DNA from: Bradyrhizobium diazoefficiens
GTDB taxonomy: Bacteria > Pseudomonadota > Alphaproteobacteria > Rhizobiales > Xanthobacteraceae
DNA: 64,000 nt
Assembly (NCBI RefSeq): GCF_018131185.1
Contig: NZ_JAFCJE010000007.1
Location: 248,001-312,000, forward strand
Reading direction: 5' to 3'
In this document: piece by piece, positions 1 to 8,443 of the stretch
How the letters are laid out: every line of letters starts with the position of its first letter
Position numbering within the stretch: position 1 is the stretch's first letter
Position numbers and translations under genes: made by a program
Notes under the pieces: generated by a model
The model's input: the letters and a program-made list of their open reading frames with translations, nothing else
Database searches by the model: none
Told to the model about the DNA's origin: nothing

Positions 1-2
1 GC

Positions 3-902
3 GTCACGACCATTCGCTGCGAGCTGGGTCCCGGGGCTCTGGCGGGGGTCAACATTCAAACCCAGGCTGCGTTCGTCGTTGCGGTGACCGGCGAGCCGAC
101 AACCGTGCCGACAATCTTGCGAATTGGATACGATGGGCAGCGCTTTTCGTCTTCGCTGGCCGCCGTACCGCCCGGTCCCGTCATTGTCGAGACGGCGAAC
201 TCCGGAGCGATGCGAGGCTCCTTGCTCCTGATCAATTGGCCGCCTGAAGTTCTGGCTCAAGCGATCAAGCCGCCGCTTGATTTCGATCCCTACATGTCTG
301 GAGGGATGTTGCTTGCGAGACAGACGTTTCGCCGCCTGTTCCGGTCAGAACGCGTGGACGAAAGGGAGGGCCTGGGTATCCGGCAGGTGACCTTGCTGTT
401 CACGGATCTCAAAGGTTCGACCGCCATGTACGAACGGCTCGGCGATCTCAATGCCTATGCGCTGGTCCGCGAACATTTTGCCCTGCTCGGTGCGACCGTC
501 CAGGAGCATTCCGGGGCGATCGTCAAGACGATTGGTGACGCGGTCATGGCTGTCTTCTCTCGTCCAACGGACGCGGTTTCGGCGGCGCTCCACATGCTGG
601 GAGAAATTGAGCGCCACAACTCCGAGCATGGCGATCCAAGCATCATCCTGAAGATTGGAGCCCATTGCGGCCCCTCTATCGCCGTCACCCTGAACGACAA
701 TCTGGATTATTTCGGTCAGACCGTGAATGTTGCCGCGCGTGTGCAGTCGTTGGCGGACGCGGGCGAGATTTGTATCTCGGAGGCGCTGTATGCGGCGCCA
801 GGAGTGAGTGATCTCCTCTCCGGGCATCCGATCGCAGTATTCGATGCACCTCTTCGCGGCGTTGAAGGAAACGCCAGCGTGTATCGTGTCTTGCGCGTGT
901 AG
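3..902 (+). CDS. Adenylate/guanylate cyclase, 5' end outside window
   Basis: The C-terminal half is a class III nucleotide cyclase catalytic domain that makes cAMP or cGMP. The frame is open to the first base of the window, so the protein begins upstream; a GTG at 84 is possible but unlikely as the true start. Visible motifs are FTDLKGST (first metal-binding Asp), VKTIGDAVMA (substrate-specifying Lys and second metal Asp) and QTVNVAARVQ (transition-state Asn and Arg), so the site looks complete. The segment before the domain contains RRLFRSE, resembling the linker of soluble cyclases with an N-terminal ligand-binding-like domain. Rhizobia carry many such paralogues, and the signal sensed cannot be read from this fragment. 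Confidence 0.85.
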   Translation, partial: VTTIRCELGPGALAGVNIQTQAAFVVAVTGEPTTVPTILRIGYDGQRFSSSLAAVPPGPVIVETANSGAMRGSLLLINWPPEVLAQAIKPPLDFDPYMSGGMLLARQTFRRLFRSERVDEREGLGIRQVTLLFTDLKGSTAMYERLGDLNAYALVREHFALLGATVQEHSGAIVKTIGDAVMAVFSRPTDAVSAALHMLGEIERHNSEHGDPSIILKIGAHCGPSIAVTLNDNLDYFGQTVNVAARVQSLADAGEICISEALYAAPGVSDLLSGHPIAVFDAPLRGVEGNASVYRVLRV

Positions 903-907
903 GACTC

Positions 908-1747
908 TCAGCTCCCTCGTGATGGCTGCTTCTCCGCGAGCGCTACAGCCATTGCGGAGATCAGTGGCCGCATGAAATAAGCGTCCTCCGCCGGCACGAT
1001 GTCGGTGCGCAAGCCATGTCCGGCGAGCTCGCCGGATACCGCCGGTCCCACCGACGCAATCAGCGTCCGCTCCAACCCCGCGCGCAACTTCGCCTCGCTG
1101 CCATCGGCCTTCGCAGCTTCGATCAGGCGGCGGACCTGGCCGAGATTGGTCAGCGCGATGCAATCGATCCGTCCCTCCGCCATGTCGTCGATGGCGGCGA
1201 CGATGTTGGCGTCCGCTGCCTTGGAGTCATAGACATAGGGCAGCACGATATCGACCTCGGCACCCTGTGCCGAGAGCGCGCCGGTCAGCTCGCCATGATC
1301 CTTGTCCGGATAGAGCTGGAGGCCGAGGCGCCGTCCCTTCAGGTCGAGCTTGCCCAGCATCTCGATCACGCCTTCGGTGGTCGGTTTCTCCGTGGTCTGC
1401 TGCGTTTCCAGCCCGACCTCGCGCAACGCCTTGCCGGGCTTCGGGCCGCGGGTGAATTTCCGCGCTCTGGCGAGCGCCGCGACGAGAGCGGCATCGAGCT
1501 CACGGGCGCGCGCGAGCTTCATGATCCGCCGCAGGCCTTCGCCGGTCATCAGCACGAGGTCGTCAAGAGGCTTGTCGATGGCGCGGCGGATCCAGGCCTC
1601 GATCGGCGCCGGGTCTGGCGCGTCGTGAATGGTGAACATCGGGCACTGCACGACCTCGGCGCCTTGCTCGGCCAGCAGTTTTGAGAACTGCGCCTCCTCG
1701 CGCGTTTCCAGGATGAGGATGCGGGTGCCGTTCAAGCGGTCGGCCAT
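908..1747 (-). CDS. hemD: Uroporphyrinogen-III synthase (HemD-type)
   Basis: A 279-residue HemD-fold protein, predicted to cyclise hydroxymethylbilane to uroporphyrinogen III in tetrapyrrole synthesis. The N-terminus (MADRLNGTRILILETREEAQ) and the late TNLGQVRRLIEAA segment fit the two-lobed HemD family, which has poor sequence conservation and few diagnostic residues. I chose the ATG at 1745-1747; an in-frame ATG 66 bases upstream would add a poorly supported extension. The gene lies divergently from purU, with 149 bases between the starts, and no hemC or other haem gene is adjacent. A second HemD-like paralogue is therefore likely elsewhere in the genome, and this copy could have a different role. 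Confidence 0.68.
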   Translation of the reverse strand: MADRLNGTRILILETREEAQFSKLLAEQGAEVVQCPMFTIHDAPDPAPIEAWIRRAIDKPLDDLVLMTGEGLRRIMKLARARELDAALVAALARARKFTRGPKPGKALREVGLETQQTTEKPTTEGVIEMLGKLDLKGRRLGLQLYPDKDHGELTGALSAQGAEVDIVLPYVYDSKAADANIVAAIDDMAEGRIDCIALTNLGQVRRLIEAAKADGSEAKLRAGLERTLIASVGPAVSGELAGHGLRTDIVPAEDAYFMRPLISAMAVALAEKQPSRGS

Positions 1748-1896
1748 GGGTGTGCTCCGGTCAAAAATCGCAATTGTCCGTTCATCCTGACTCCGCGTGC
1801 GGGATTGGCGCAAGGCCAGGGTCGGTGCTAGAGCAGGCGCAAATCGCGGACAGTTCCGCTGCCCAATCCTTCATCAAGAGCCAAGCCGTTCATCAC

Positions 1897-2760
1897 ATGC
1901 CCGATCATCAATATGTCCTGACCCTGTCCTGTCCGGATCGTCCCGGCATCGTGTCGGCGGTGTCGACGTTCCTCGCACATAACGGACAGAACATCCTCGA
2001 TGCCCAGCAGTTCGACGACATCGAGACCAAGAAGTTCTTCATGCGGGTGGTGTTCACCGCGGCGGATCTCGCGGTGGAACTATCGGCGCTGCAGACCGGC
2101 TTTGCGGCGATCGCGGAGCGCTTCGGCATGGACTGGCAGATGCGCGACCGCGCCGCGCATCGCAAGGTGATGCTGCTGGTGTCGAAGTCGGATCACTGCC
2201 TGGTCGACATCCTCTATCGCTGGCGCACCGGCGAGCTGCCGATGACGCTGACGGCGATCGTCTCCAATCACCCGCGCGAGGTCTATGGCGGGCTCGATTT
2301 CGGCGGCATCCCGTTCCACCATTTGCCCGTGACCAAGGACACCAAGCACGAGCAGGAGAGCCAGATCATGGACCTCGTCGGCAACACGAAGACCGATCTC
2401 GTCGTGCTCGCCCGCTACATGCAGATCCTGTCGGACGATCTGTCGGCGAAGCTTTCGGGACGCTGCATCAACATCCACCACTCCTTCCTGCCGGGCTTCA
2501 AGGGCGCAAAGCCCTATCATCAGGCCCATGAGCGTGGCGTCAAGCTGATCGGTGCCACCGCGCATTACGTCACGCGCGACCTCGACGAGGGCCCGATCAT
2601 CGACCAGGACGTCGAGCGCATCAGCCATCGCGATACGCCCGAGGATCTGGTCCGCAAGGGCCGCGACATCGAACGCCGCGTGCTCGCCCGCGCGATCCGC
2701 TACCATCTCGACGACCGCGTCATCCTCAACGGCCGCAAGACCGTGGTGTTCGTGGATTAG
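1897..2760 (+). CDS. purU: Formyltetrahydrofolate deformylase
   Basis: PurU hydrolyses 10-formyltetrahydrofolate to formate and tetrahydrofolate, balancing one-carbon pools and supplying formate for purine synthesis. The 287-residue product has an N-terminal ACT regulatory domain (YVLTLSCPDRPGIVSAVST, about residues 5-80) and a C-terminal formyltransferase fold. Catalytic-region motifs are NIHHSFLPGFKGAKPYHQA and VTRDLDEGPIIDQD, which contain the Asn, His and Asp expected of this family. The ATG at 1897 gives the usual family length; an open frame extends upstream but reads into the divergent promoter region. The gene stands alone and is followed at once by a palindromic repeat. Confidence 0.95.
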   Translation: MPDHQYVLTLSCPDRPGIVSAVSTFLAHNGQNILDAQQFDDIETKKFFMRVVFTAADLAVELSALQTGFAAIAERFGMDWQMRDRAAHRKVMLLVSKSDHCLVDILYRWRTGELPMTLTAIVSNHPREVYGGLDFGGIPFHHLPVTKDTKHEQESQIMDLVGNTKTDLVVLARYMQILSDDLSAKLSGRCINIHHSFLPGFKGAKPYHQAHERGVKLIGATAHYVTRDLDEGPIIDQDVERISHRDTPEDLVRKGRDIERRVLARAIRYHLDDRVILNGRKTVVFVD

Positions 2761-2763
2761 TGG

Positions 2764-2840
2764 TAGCGAATAGGGAGTGGCGAGTAGCGAATGGAGCAGG
2801 GCGGCCCTCTATTCGTTACTCCCTGTTCGCCATTCGTCCT
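2764..2840. repeat. Imperfect palindromic intergenic repeat
   Basis: Between the convergent ends of purU and the small lipoprotein gene, GCGAATAGGGAGT on the left pairs imperfectly with ACTCCCTGTTCGC on the right, with further CGAAT/ATTCG pairing. It can fold into a hairpin on either strand and may serve as a bidirectional terminator. Related 'gcgaatagcgagt' elements are common between genes in Bradyrhizobium (recollection, not checked). Confidence 0.6.
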
Positions 2841-3140
2841 TTATCGCGCCGCGCCAGCCGACGTAGCCTCCGCCGCGCTCTTCTGGGCCTGCTCTTCCTT
2901 CTCGCGATCCGCAGCGGGCAGCAGCCGCTTGCGTTCGCGTTCCCGCATGTAGACGTCGTATTGCGGCGTGCCCGCGCGCGGCGGGGCATCGGCCGGCAGG
3001 CCGCCGGCCCATTGCGGGACGTAGTCGCCCATGCCGGCGGAGAGTTTTTCGTTGACCGTCCCGCAGCCGGACAGCCCCGCGGCGAGCGCGACGAGGATGA
3101 GGGCGGAACGAAAAGTCTTGGACCGAAAAAATTCGGACAT
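2841..3140 (-). CDS. Small lipoprotein, unknown function
   Basis: A 99-residue predicted outer-membrane or periplasmic lipoprotein. From the ATG at 3138-3140 the product begins with a basic stretch, a hydrophobic segment and the lipobox LSGC with the lipidated Cys at residue 26. The mature part is Pro/Ala-rich and then highly charged (YDVYMRERERKR, about residues 62-73), ending in a Glu/Ala-rich tail. Two earlier ATGs (3167 and 3212) would only lengthen the region before the signal peptide. No catalytic motif is visible. It faces purU tail to tail and has its own promoter region upstream, on the side of the ABC transporter. Confidence 0.72.
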   Translation of the reverse strand: MSEFFRSKTFRSALILVALAAGLSGCGTVNEKLSAGMGDYVPQWAGGLPADAPPRAGTPQYDVYMRERERKRLLPAADREKEEQAQKSAAEATSAGAAR

Positions 3141-3391
3141 TGTCTGGGCGCGCACGCGTTCGGTCATTGGACGCCAGCTCGGGCCGGCCGGAGGAAGAGT
3201 AGCCTTCAACAAGGTAAAATAGGCTTATTCGAGGTAGGTATTTTATTACCGAAATGTAGCCTGCCAAATCGCGCGGATGTCCGAATTCTGCAAAGGAAAG
3301 ACGAAATCCTCCATCCACGCGGTCGCTGCCGCTTCTAGACTGCGATGCGAGGCCCGCGGCAGCATGGTTTGGTCGCCGGCAGGGGTTTTCG

Positions 3392-3426
3392 TTGACAAGT
3401 CCATTTTCTTTGTACATTCGTACAAA
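3392..3426 (+). promoter_or_regulatory. Putative promoter with palindromic operator upstream of ABC transporter operon
   Basis: TTGACA at 3392-3397 is a good -35 box. The perfect inverted repeat TTTGTAC-ATTC-GTACAAA (3409-3426) lies where the -10 box would be (TACATT at 3413, with a short 15-base spacer). A symmetric site over the -10 fits repression by a TetR- or GntR-type dimer. It lies about 245 bases before the start of the substrate-binding protein gene, so the mRNA would have a long leader. The rest of the 530-base stretch 3141-3670 shows no convincing gene. Confidence 0.5.
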
Positions 3427-3670
3427 TGAAAGCCCTGGTGATCGAGTTGCTCGAGTTATCCGAGGTAACCCGAGCGACCGACTTCCGGTCGATGGGACAT
3501 TGGAACGCCCGGCTTGCGCCGAAGGGTCGCCAAACGTCCGATTGACAAGGCAGGCGCGAAAGACGCCCATGTGGCGCGCGAGCGTCGTCCGCGAGCGGGC
3601 TAGGTTTAAGACAAGGGCCGGGCACTCGGTCCAGGGCACAAGAGCCAGGAATGAAGGGGAGGGACATCTG

Positions 3671-4888
3671 ATGTTCGAACGCAAGCAACCGTCTCATAGG
3701 GCATCTTCCAAGGCTGCTCGTTCCAAGGCTGCTTGGGCAGCTGCCGTTGCGGCCATCGCGAGCCTTGCAGCGATCGTGCCGGCGAAGGCCCAGGACAGCG
3801 TCAAGATCGGCCTGATCCTGCCGATGACCGGCGGCCAGGCCTCGACCGGCAAGCAGATCGAGAACGCGATCAAACTCTACATGCAGCAGAAGGGCGACAC
3901 CGTCGCCGGCAAGAAGATCGAGATCATCCTCAAGGACGACGCTGCGATCCCGGACAAGACCAAGACCGCCGCGCAGGAGCTGATCGTCAACGACAAGGTC
4001 AACTTCATCGCCGGCTTCGGCGTGACGCCGGCCGCGCTCGCCGCCGCACCGCTGGCGACGCAGGCCAAGATCCCGGAAGTCGTCATGGCGGCCGGCACCT
4101 CGATCATCACCGAGCGCTCGCCCTATATCGTGCGAACCAGCTTCACGCTGGCGCAGTCCTCCACCATCATCGGCGACTGGGCCGTCAAGAACGGCATCAA
4201 GAAGGTGGCGACCCTGACTTCCGACTATGCGCCCGGCAATGACGCGCTGAACTTCTTCAAGCAGCATTTCACCGCCGGCGGCGGTGAGGTGGTCGAAGAG
4301 GTCAAGGTGCCGCTGCAGAACCCCGACTTCGCACCGTTCCTCCAGCGCATGAAGGACGCCAAGCCCGATGCGATCTTCGTGTTCGTGCCGGCCGGTCAGG
4401 GCGGCAACTTCATGAAGCAATATGCCGAGCGCGGCCTCGACAAGGCCGGCATCAAGGTGATCGGACCCGGCGACGTCACCGATGACGATCTCCTCAACAA
4501 TATGGGCGACGCCGTCCTCGGCACCGTCACCGCGCATCTCTACTCCGCGGCGCATCCCTCGCAGATGAACAAGGATTTCGTCGCCGCCTACAAGAAGGCG
4601 TTCGGCAATCGTCCGGGTTTCATGGCGGTGGGCGGCTATGATGGCATCCATCTGATCTACGAGGCGCTGAAGAAGACGGGCGGCGACACCAACGGCGACA
4701 AGCTGATCGAAGCCATGAAGGGGCAGAAGTGGGAAAGCCCGCGCGGCCCGATCTCGATCGATCCCGAGACCCGCGACATCGTGCAGAACATCTACATCCG
4801 CAAGGTCGAGAAGGTCGATGGCGAGCTCTACAATGTAGAGTTCGCGACCTTCGAAGCCGTCAAGGATCTCGGCAAGACCAAGAAGTGA
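3671..4888 (+). CDS. ABC transporter substrate-binding protein, branched-chain amino acid type
   Basis: A periplasmic receptor (405 residues) of the LivJ/LivK family that delivers ligand to the LivHM permease encoded downstream. The start at 3671 follows GGGGAGGG and gives a Sec signal peptide of about 40 residues ending in PAKA before QDSVKIGLILPMTGG, the typical first strand of a type I periplasmic binding fold. The remainder matches Peripla_BP_6 proteins throughout (for example IAGFGVTPAALAAAPLA). The family binds branched-chain and other amino acids, amides and aromatic acids, so the ligand is not settled; the methyltransferase gene at the end of the operon is a hint but not proof. A large inverted repeat separates it from livH. 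Confidence 0.93.
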   Translation: MFERKQPSHRASSKAARSKAAWAAAVAAIASLAAIVPAKAQDSVKIGLILPMTGGQASTGKQIENAIKLYMQQKGDTVAGKKIEIILKDDAAIPDKTKTAAQELIVNDKVNFIAGFGVTPAALAAAPLATQAKIPEVVMAAGTSIITERSPYIVRTSFTLAQSSTIIGDWAVKNGIKKVATLTSDYAPGNDALNFFKQHFTAGGGEVVEEVKVPLQNPDFAPFLQRMKDAKPDAIFVFVPAGQGGNFMKQYAERGLDKAGIKVIGPGDVTDDDLLNNMGDAVLGTVTAHLYSAAHPSQMNKDFVAAYKKAFGNRPGFMAVGGYDGIHLIYEALKKTGGDTNGDKLIEAMKGQKWESPRGPISIDPETRDIVQNIYIRKVEKVDGELYNVEFATFEAVKDLGKTKK

Positions 4889-5045
4889 TGCGCGAAAGCG
4901 CGTCATCCCGGAGCGCGCTTAGCGCTCATCCCGGATCTCGCGAGCCACTTTCTGCGTCATGCCCGGGCTTGTCCCGGGCATCCACGCAAAGCCCAGACAA
5001 GAACGTGGATGGCCGGGACGAGCCCGGCCATGACGATAACTCCAA
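4889..5045. repeat. REP-like inverted repeat between binding protein and permease genes
   Basis: GTCATGCCCGGGCTTGTCCC... at 4956-4986 is matched by its reverse complement at 5004-5034: 28 of 31 positions agree, with a 17-base loop. A partial related copy (GTCATCCCGGAGCGCGC) lies just before it at about 4906-4925. The element sits inside the transporter operon between the binding protein and permease genes, and would form a very stable RNA hairpin. Confidence 0.85.
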
Positions 5046-5054
5046 GCTGAGACG

Positions 5055-5924
5055 ATGACCGCAATCCTCACCAACCTGTTCGATGGCGTTGCCTACGGCA
5101 TGCTGCTGTTCGTGCTCGCTTGCGGGCTCGCGGTCACCCTCGGATTGATGAACTTCGTCAATCTCGCCCACGGCGCCTTCGCCATGGCCGGCGGCTATGT
5201 TTGCATGGTGCTGGTCAACCGGATGGGCTGGCCGTTCTTCGCAGCACTGCCGCTCGCTTTCCTCTCCGCGGCCGCGATCGGGATCGCGCTCGAACGCACG
5301 CTCTATCGCCACCTTTATGCCCGCAGCCATCTCGACCAGGTGCTGTTCACCATCGGCCTGACCTTCATGTCGGTGGCGGCCGTCGACTACATCCAGGGCT
5401 CCTCGCGCGTCTTCATCAATTTGCCGGCCGCGCTCCAGGGCCAGTTCGACCTGTTCGGCGTAGGCATCGGCCGCTATCGGTTGATGATCATCGTGATCTG
5501 CGGCCTGCTGACCATTGGTCTCCAGATGGTGCTTGCCAAGACGCGCTTCGGCAGCCGCTTGCGGGCGGCGGTTGACGATCCCCGCGCCGCCAGCGGCCTC
5601 GGCATCAACGTGCCGCAAGTGTTCGCCTTCACGTTCGCATTCGGATGCGGGCTCGCCGGCCTCGGCGGCGCGCTGAGTGCCGAGATCCTGGGCCTCGATC
5701 CGTACTTCCCGCTGAAGTTCATGATCTACTTCCTGATCGTGGTCACCGTCGGCGGGTCCTCCTCGATAACAGGTCCGTTCCTGGCCTCGCTGCTGCTCGG
5801 CATCGGCGACGTCGCCGGAAAGTATTACGTGCCCAAGATGGGCCCCTTCGTGATCTACACCATGATGATCGTGATCCTGATCTGGCGCCCGAACGGCCTG
5901 TTCGGCCGCACCGCCGCGCGTTGA
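5055..5924 (+). CDS. livH: Branched-chain amino acid type ABC permease LivH
   Basis: The first integral membrane subunit of the importer (289 residues), with about eight hydrophobic segments. It carries the LivH-family hallmarks GLMNFVNLAHGAFAMAGGY near the N-terminus and RLRAAVDDPRAASGLGINV, the cytoplasmic coupling loop that contacts the ATPase, near residue 175. The start ATG at 5055 lies just after the inverted repeat. livM begins 8 bases after the stop, so translation is probably coupled. It is expected to pair with LivM in the inner membrane to form the pore; substrate specificity is set by the upstream binding protein. Confidence 0.92.
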   Translation: MTAILTNLFDGVAYGMLLFVLACGLAVTLGLMNFVNLAHGAFAMAGGYVCMVLVNRMGWPFFAALPLAFLSAAAIGIALERTLYRHLYARSHLDQVLFTIGLTFMSVAAVDYIQGSSRVFINLPAALQGQFDLFGVGIGRYRLMIIVICGLLTIGLQMVLAKTRFGSRLRAAVDDPRAASGLGINVPQVFAFTFAFGCGLAGLGGALSAEILGLDPYFPLKFMIYFLIVVTVGGSSSITGPFLASLLLGIGDVAGKYYVPKMGPFVIYTMMIVILIWRPNGLFGRTAAR

Positions 5925-5932
5925 GTTCGCCG

Positions 5933-6961
5933 ATGAGCGCTGCTTCCGACGTCGGTTATCACGCCCAGCGCCAGGCGCGCTGGCACTACGGCGAAATCGC
6001 CTTCTGGCTGGTCGTGCTGGCCTGCGGTTTCCTGTTTCCCTCCCGCTACCTCATCATGACCGACATCCTGCGGCTGGCGCTGTTCACGATGTCGCTGGAC
6101 CTCATCCTCGGTTATGCCGGCATCGTCTCGCTCGGCCATGCCGCGTTCTTCGGCGTCGGCGCCTATGCCGCGGGGCTGCTTGCCTTGCACGGCATCGTCA
6201 AGGAGCCCGTGCTGGCATTGATCGTCGCTGGTCTCGCCGCGATGGTGCTCGGCTTTGCCACCAGCTTCCTGGTGATCCGGGGCGTCGACCTGACGCGCCT
6301 GATGGTCACGCTCGGCATCGCCCTGCTGCTGGAAGCGCTCGCCGAACGCTTCTCCAACATCACCGGCGGTACTGACGGCCTGCAGGGAATCGAGATGCAG
6401 CCGATCTTCGGCGAGATCCCGTTCGACATGTTCGGCAAGGCCGGCTTCTTCTATTCGCTGGCCGTGCTGTTCCTCCTCTTCCTGTTCGCCCGTCGCGTGG
6501 TGCATTCGCCATTTGGGCTGTCGCTGCGCGCGATCAAGAACAATCCGCTGCGGGCCGCCGCGATCGGCATCCCCGTCAACCGGCGCCTGATCGCGATCTA
6601 CACGCTGGCGGCGTTCTATGCCGGCATCGCCGGCGCGCTGTTCACCCAGACGACGGCGATCGCCTCGCTCGATGTGTTTGCCTTCGAGCGCTCGGCCGAT
6701 CTGATGCTGGTGCTGGTCATCGGCGGCACCGGCTATCTCTATGGCGGGCTGATCGGCGCGGTGGTGTTCCGCATGCTGCAGGAATTGTTCTCCACCATCA
6801 CCCCGCAATACTGGCAGTTCTGGATCGGCCTCGTGCTGGTCGTGATCGTGCTGGTCGGCCGCCAGCGTCTGCATCGCTGGGCACTGTACGTTCCCAATCT
6901 GATCATCAAGAAAATCGCCGGGCGCAAGGCCGTCGTCGCCGTTCCGGAGAGCGACGCATGA
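5933..6961 (+). CDS. livM: Branched-chain amino acid type ABC permease LivM
   Basis: The second permease subunit (342 residues). It starts at the ATG at 5933, 8 bases after livH, giving MSAASDVGYHAQ and then a run of hydrophobic segments. Family features are LDLILGYAGIVSLGHAAFFGVGAYAAG and, near residue 200, the coupling loop FGLSLRAIKNNPLRAAAIG. The C-terminus ends in a short basic tail. Its stop overlaps the start of livG by four bases (ATGA), typical of a coupled operon. LivM forms the heterodimeric channel with LivH. Confidence 0.93.
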   Translation: MSAASDVGYHAQRQARWHYGEIAFWLVVLACGFLFPSRYLIMTDILRLALFTMSLDLILGYAGIVSLGHAAFFGVGAYAAGLLALHGIVKEPVLALIVAGLAAMVLGFATSFLVIRGVDLTRLMVTLGIALLLEALAERFSNITGGTDGLQGIEMQPIFGEIPFDMFGKAGFFYSLAVLFLLFLFARRVVHSPFGLSLRAIKNNPLRAAAIGIPVNRRLIAIYTLAAFYAGIAGALFTQTTAIASLDVFAFERSADLMLVLVIGGTGYLYGGLIGAVVFRMLQELFSTITPQYWQFWIGLVLVVIVLVGRQRLHRWALYVPNLIIKKIAGRKAVVAVPESDA

Positions 6962-7713
6962 CCATCGTGCTCGAAACCCAAAATCTCGAAAAGCAGTTCG
7001 GCGGCCTGCGCGTCACGCGCGATCTGTCCTTGAAGATCGAGCAGGGCGCCCGCCACGCGCTTATCGGCCCGAACGGAGCCGGCAAGACCACGGTCATCAA
7101 CCAGCTGACCGGCGTCCTCAAGCCGAACTCGGGCCGCATCCTGCTCGAAGGCCAGGACATCACCGATCTGCCCGTGCACGAGCGGGTGCTGCGCGGGCTC
7201 TCGCGCACCTTCCAGATCAACCAACTCTATCCCGATCTGACCCCGCTCGAGACCATCGGCCTTGCCGTCTCCGAGCGCCTAGGCCATGGCGGCGATTGGT
7301 GGCGGCGGATGGGCACGCGCAGCGACGTCAACGGTGAGATCGCCGATCTGCTCTCGCGCTTCCATTTGCTCGACGTCATGAACGAGCAGACCGTGACGTT
7401 GCCTTATGGCAAGCAGCGCCTGCTCGAGATCGCCGTCGCGATCGCCGCCAAGCCGCGCGTGCTCCTGCTGGACGAGCCCGCCGCCGGCGTGCCCGAGAGC
7501 GAGCGTCACGACATCCTTGCCGTCGTCGGCAGCCTGCCGCGCGGCGTCACGGTGCTCTTGATCGAGCACGACATGGACCTCGTGTTCTCCTTCGCCGACC
7601 GCATCTCGGTGCTGGTCTCCGGCGCGCTGCTCACCGAGGGCCCGCCCGAGCAGGTCGCGCGCGATCCGCAGGTCAAGGCGGTCTATCTCGGCGAGGAGGC
7701 GGTCAATGTCTGA
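6958..7713 (+). CDS. livG: ABC transporter ATP-binding protein LivG
   Basis: A cytoplasmic ATPase subunit of 251 residues. Walker A is GPNGAGKTT (about residues 38-46), the signature segment is the LivG-type LPYGKQRLLEIA, Walker B is RVLLLDEPAAG, and the switch His lies in LIEHDMDLV. The variant signature (YGKQRLLEIA rather than LSGGQ) is normal for LivG. It overlaps livM by 4 bases and livF by 8 bases, so stoichiometric expression with the rest of the importer is expected. It would heterodimerise with LivF to power uptake. Confidence 0.94.
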   Translation: MTIVLETQNLEKQFGGLRVTRDLSLKIEQGARHALIGPNGAGKTTVINQLTGVLKPNSGRILLEGQDITDLPVHERVLRGLSRTFQINQLYPDLTPLETIGLAVSERLGHGGDWWRRMGTRSDVNGEIADLLSRFHLLDVMNEQTVTLPYGKQRLLEIAVAIAAKPRVLLLDEPAAGVPESERHDILAVVGSLPRGVTVLLIEHDMDLVFSFADRISVLVSGALLTEGPPEQVARDPQVKAVYLGEEAVNV

Positions 7714-8422
7714 CCTGCTCGCGATCGATTCATTGCGGGCCGGCTATGGCGAGGCGGTCGTGCTGCCAAACATGTCCTTGCGCCTCGCCGAGGGACAGGT
7801 GCTGGCATTGCTCGGCCGCAACGGCACCGGCAAGACCACGCTGATCAATTCGATCGTCGGCGTCACCCGCCGTTTCGCAGGGACCATCGCGCTCGCCGGT
7901 GTGGACGTCACCTCGCTCCGGCCCGATCAGCGGGCGCGCGCGGGCATCGGCTGGGTACCGCAGGAGCGCAACATCTTCCGCTCGCTCACGGTGGAGGAGA
8001 ACATGACCGCCGTGGCGCAGCCGGGTCCCTGGACCGTCGAGAAGGTCTACGAGATGTTCCCGCGACTGAAGGAGCGGCGGAGCAATTTCGGCAACCAGCT
8101 CTCCGGCGGCGAGCAGCAGATGCTGGCGATCGGCCGCGCGCTGACCCTCAACCCGAAAGTGCTGCTGCTGGACGAGCCGACCGAGGGCCTTGCCCCCATC
8201 ATCGTCGAGGAGCTGCTCAAGGCGATCGGCACCATCACCCGGGCGGGCGGCATCTGCTCGATCATCGTCGAGCAGAACGCCCAAAAGATTTTGGGGCTCG
8301 CCGACCGTGTTGTGATATTGGAGCGCGGAACGATCGTCCACGACGCCCCGAGTGCGGCGTTGAAGGCCGATCCGTCGGTCCTGGAGCGCCACCTCGGCGT
8401 CGCAGGGGCGGCGGCCCACTAG
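7706..8422 (+). CDS. livF: ABC transporter ATP-binding protein LivF
   Basis: The second ATPase subunit, 238 residues. Walker A GRNGTGKTT, signature LSGGEQQMLAIGRAL, Walker B VLLLDEPTEGLAP and the switch region IIVEQNAQKILGLADR are all present and typical of LivF. The start overlaps the end of livG. The gene is followed after only 21 bases by a MetE-like gene on the same strand with a good ribosome-binding site (GGGAG), so that enzyme is probably part of the same transcript. Confidence 0.94.
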   Translation: MSDLLAIDSLRAGYGEAVVLPNMSLRLAEGQVLALLGRNGTGKTTLINSIVGVTRRFAGTIALAGVDVTSLRPDQRARAGIGWVPQERNIFRSLTVEENMTAVAQPGPWTVEKVYEMFPRLKERRSNFGNQLSGGEQQMLAIGRALTLNPKVLLLDEPTEGLAPIIVEELLKAIGTITRAGGICSIIVEQNAQKILGLADRVVILERGTIVHDAPSAALKADPSVLERHLGVAGAAAH

Positions 8423-8443
8423 AACAATATCCGGGAGTAACGA

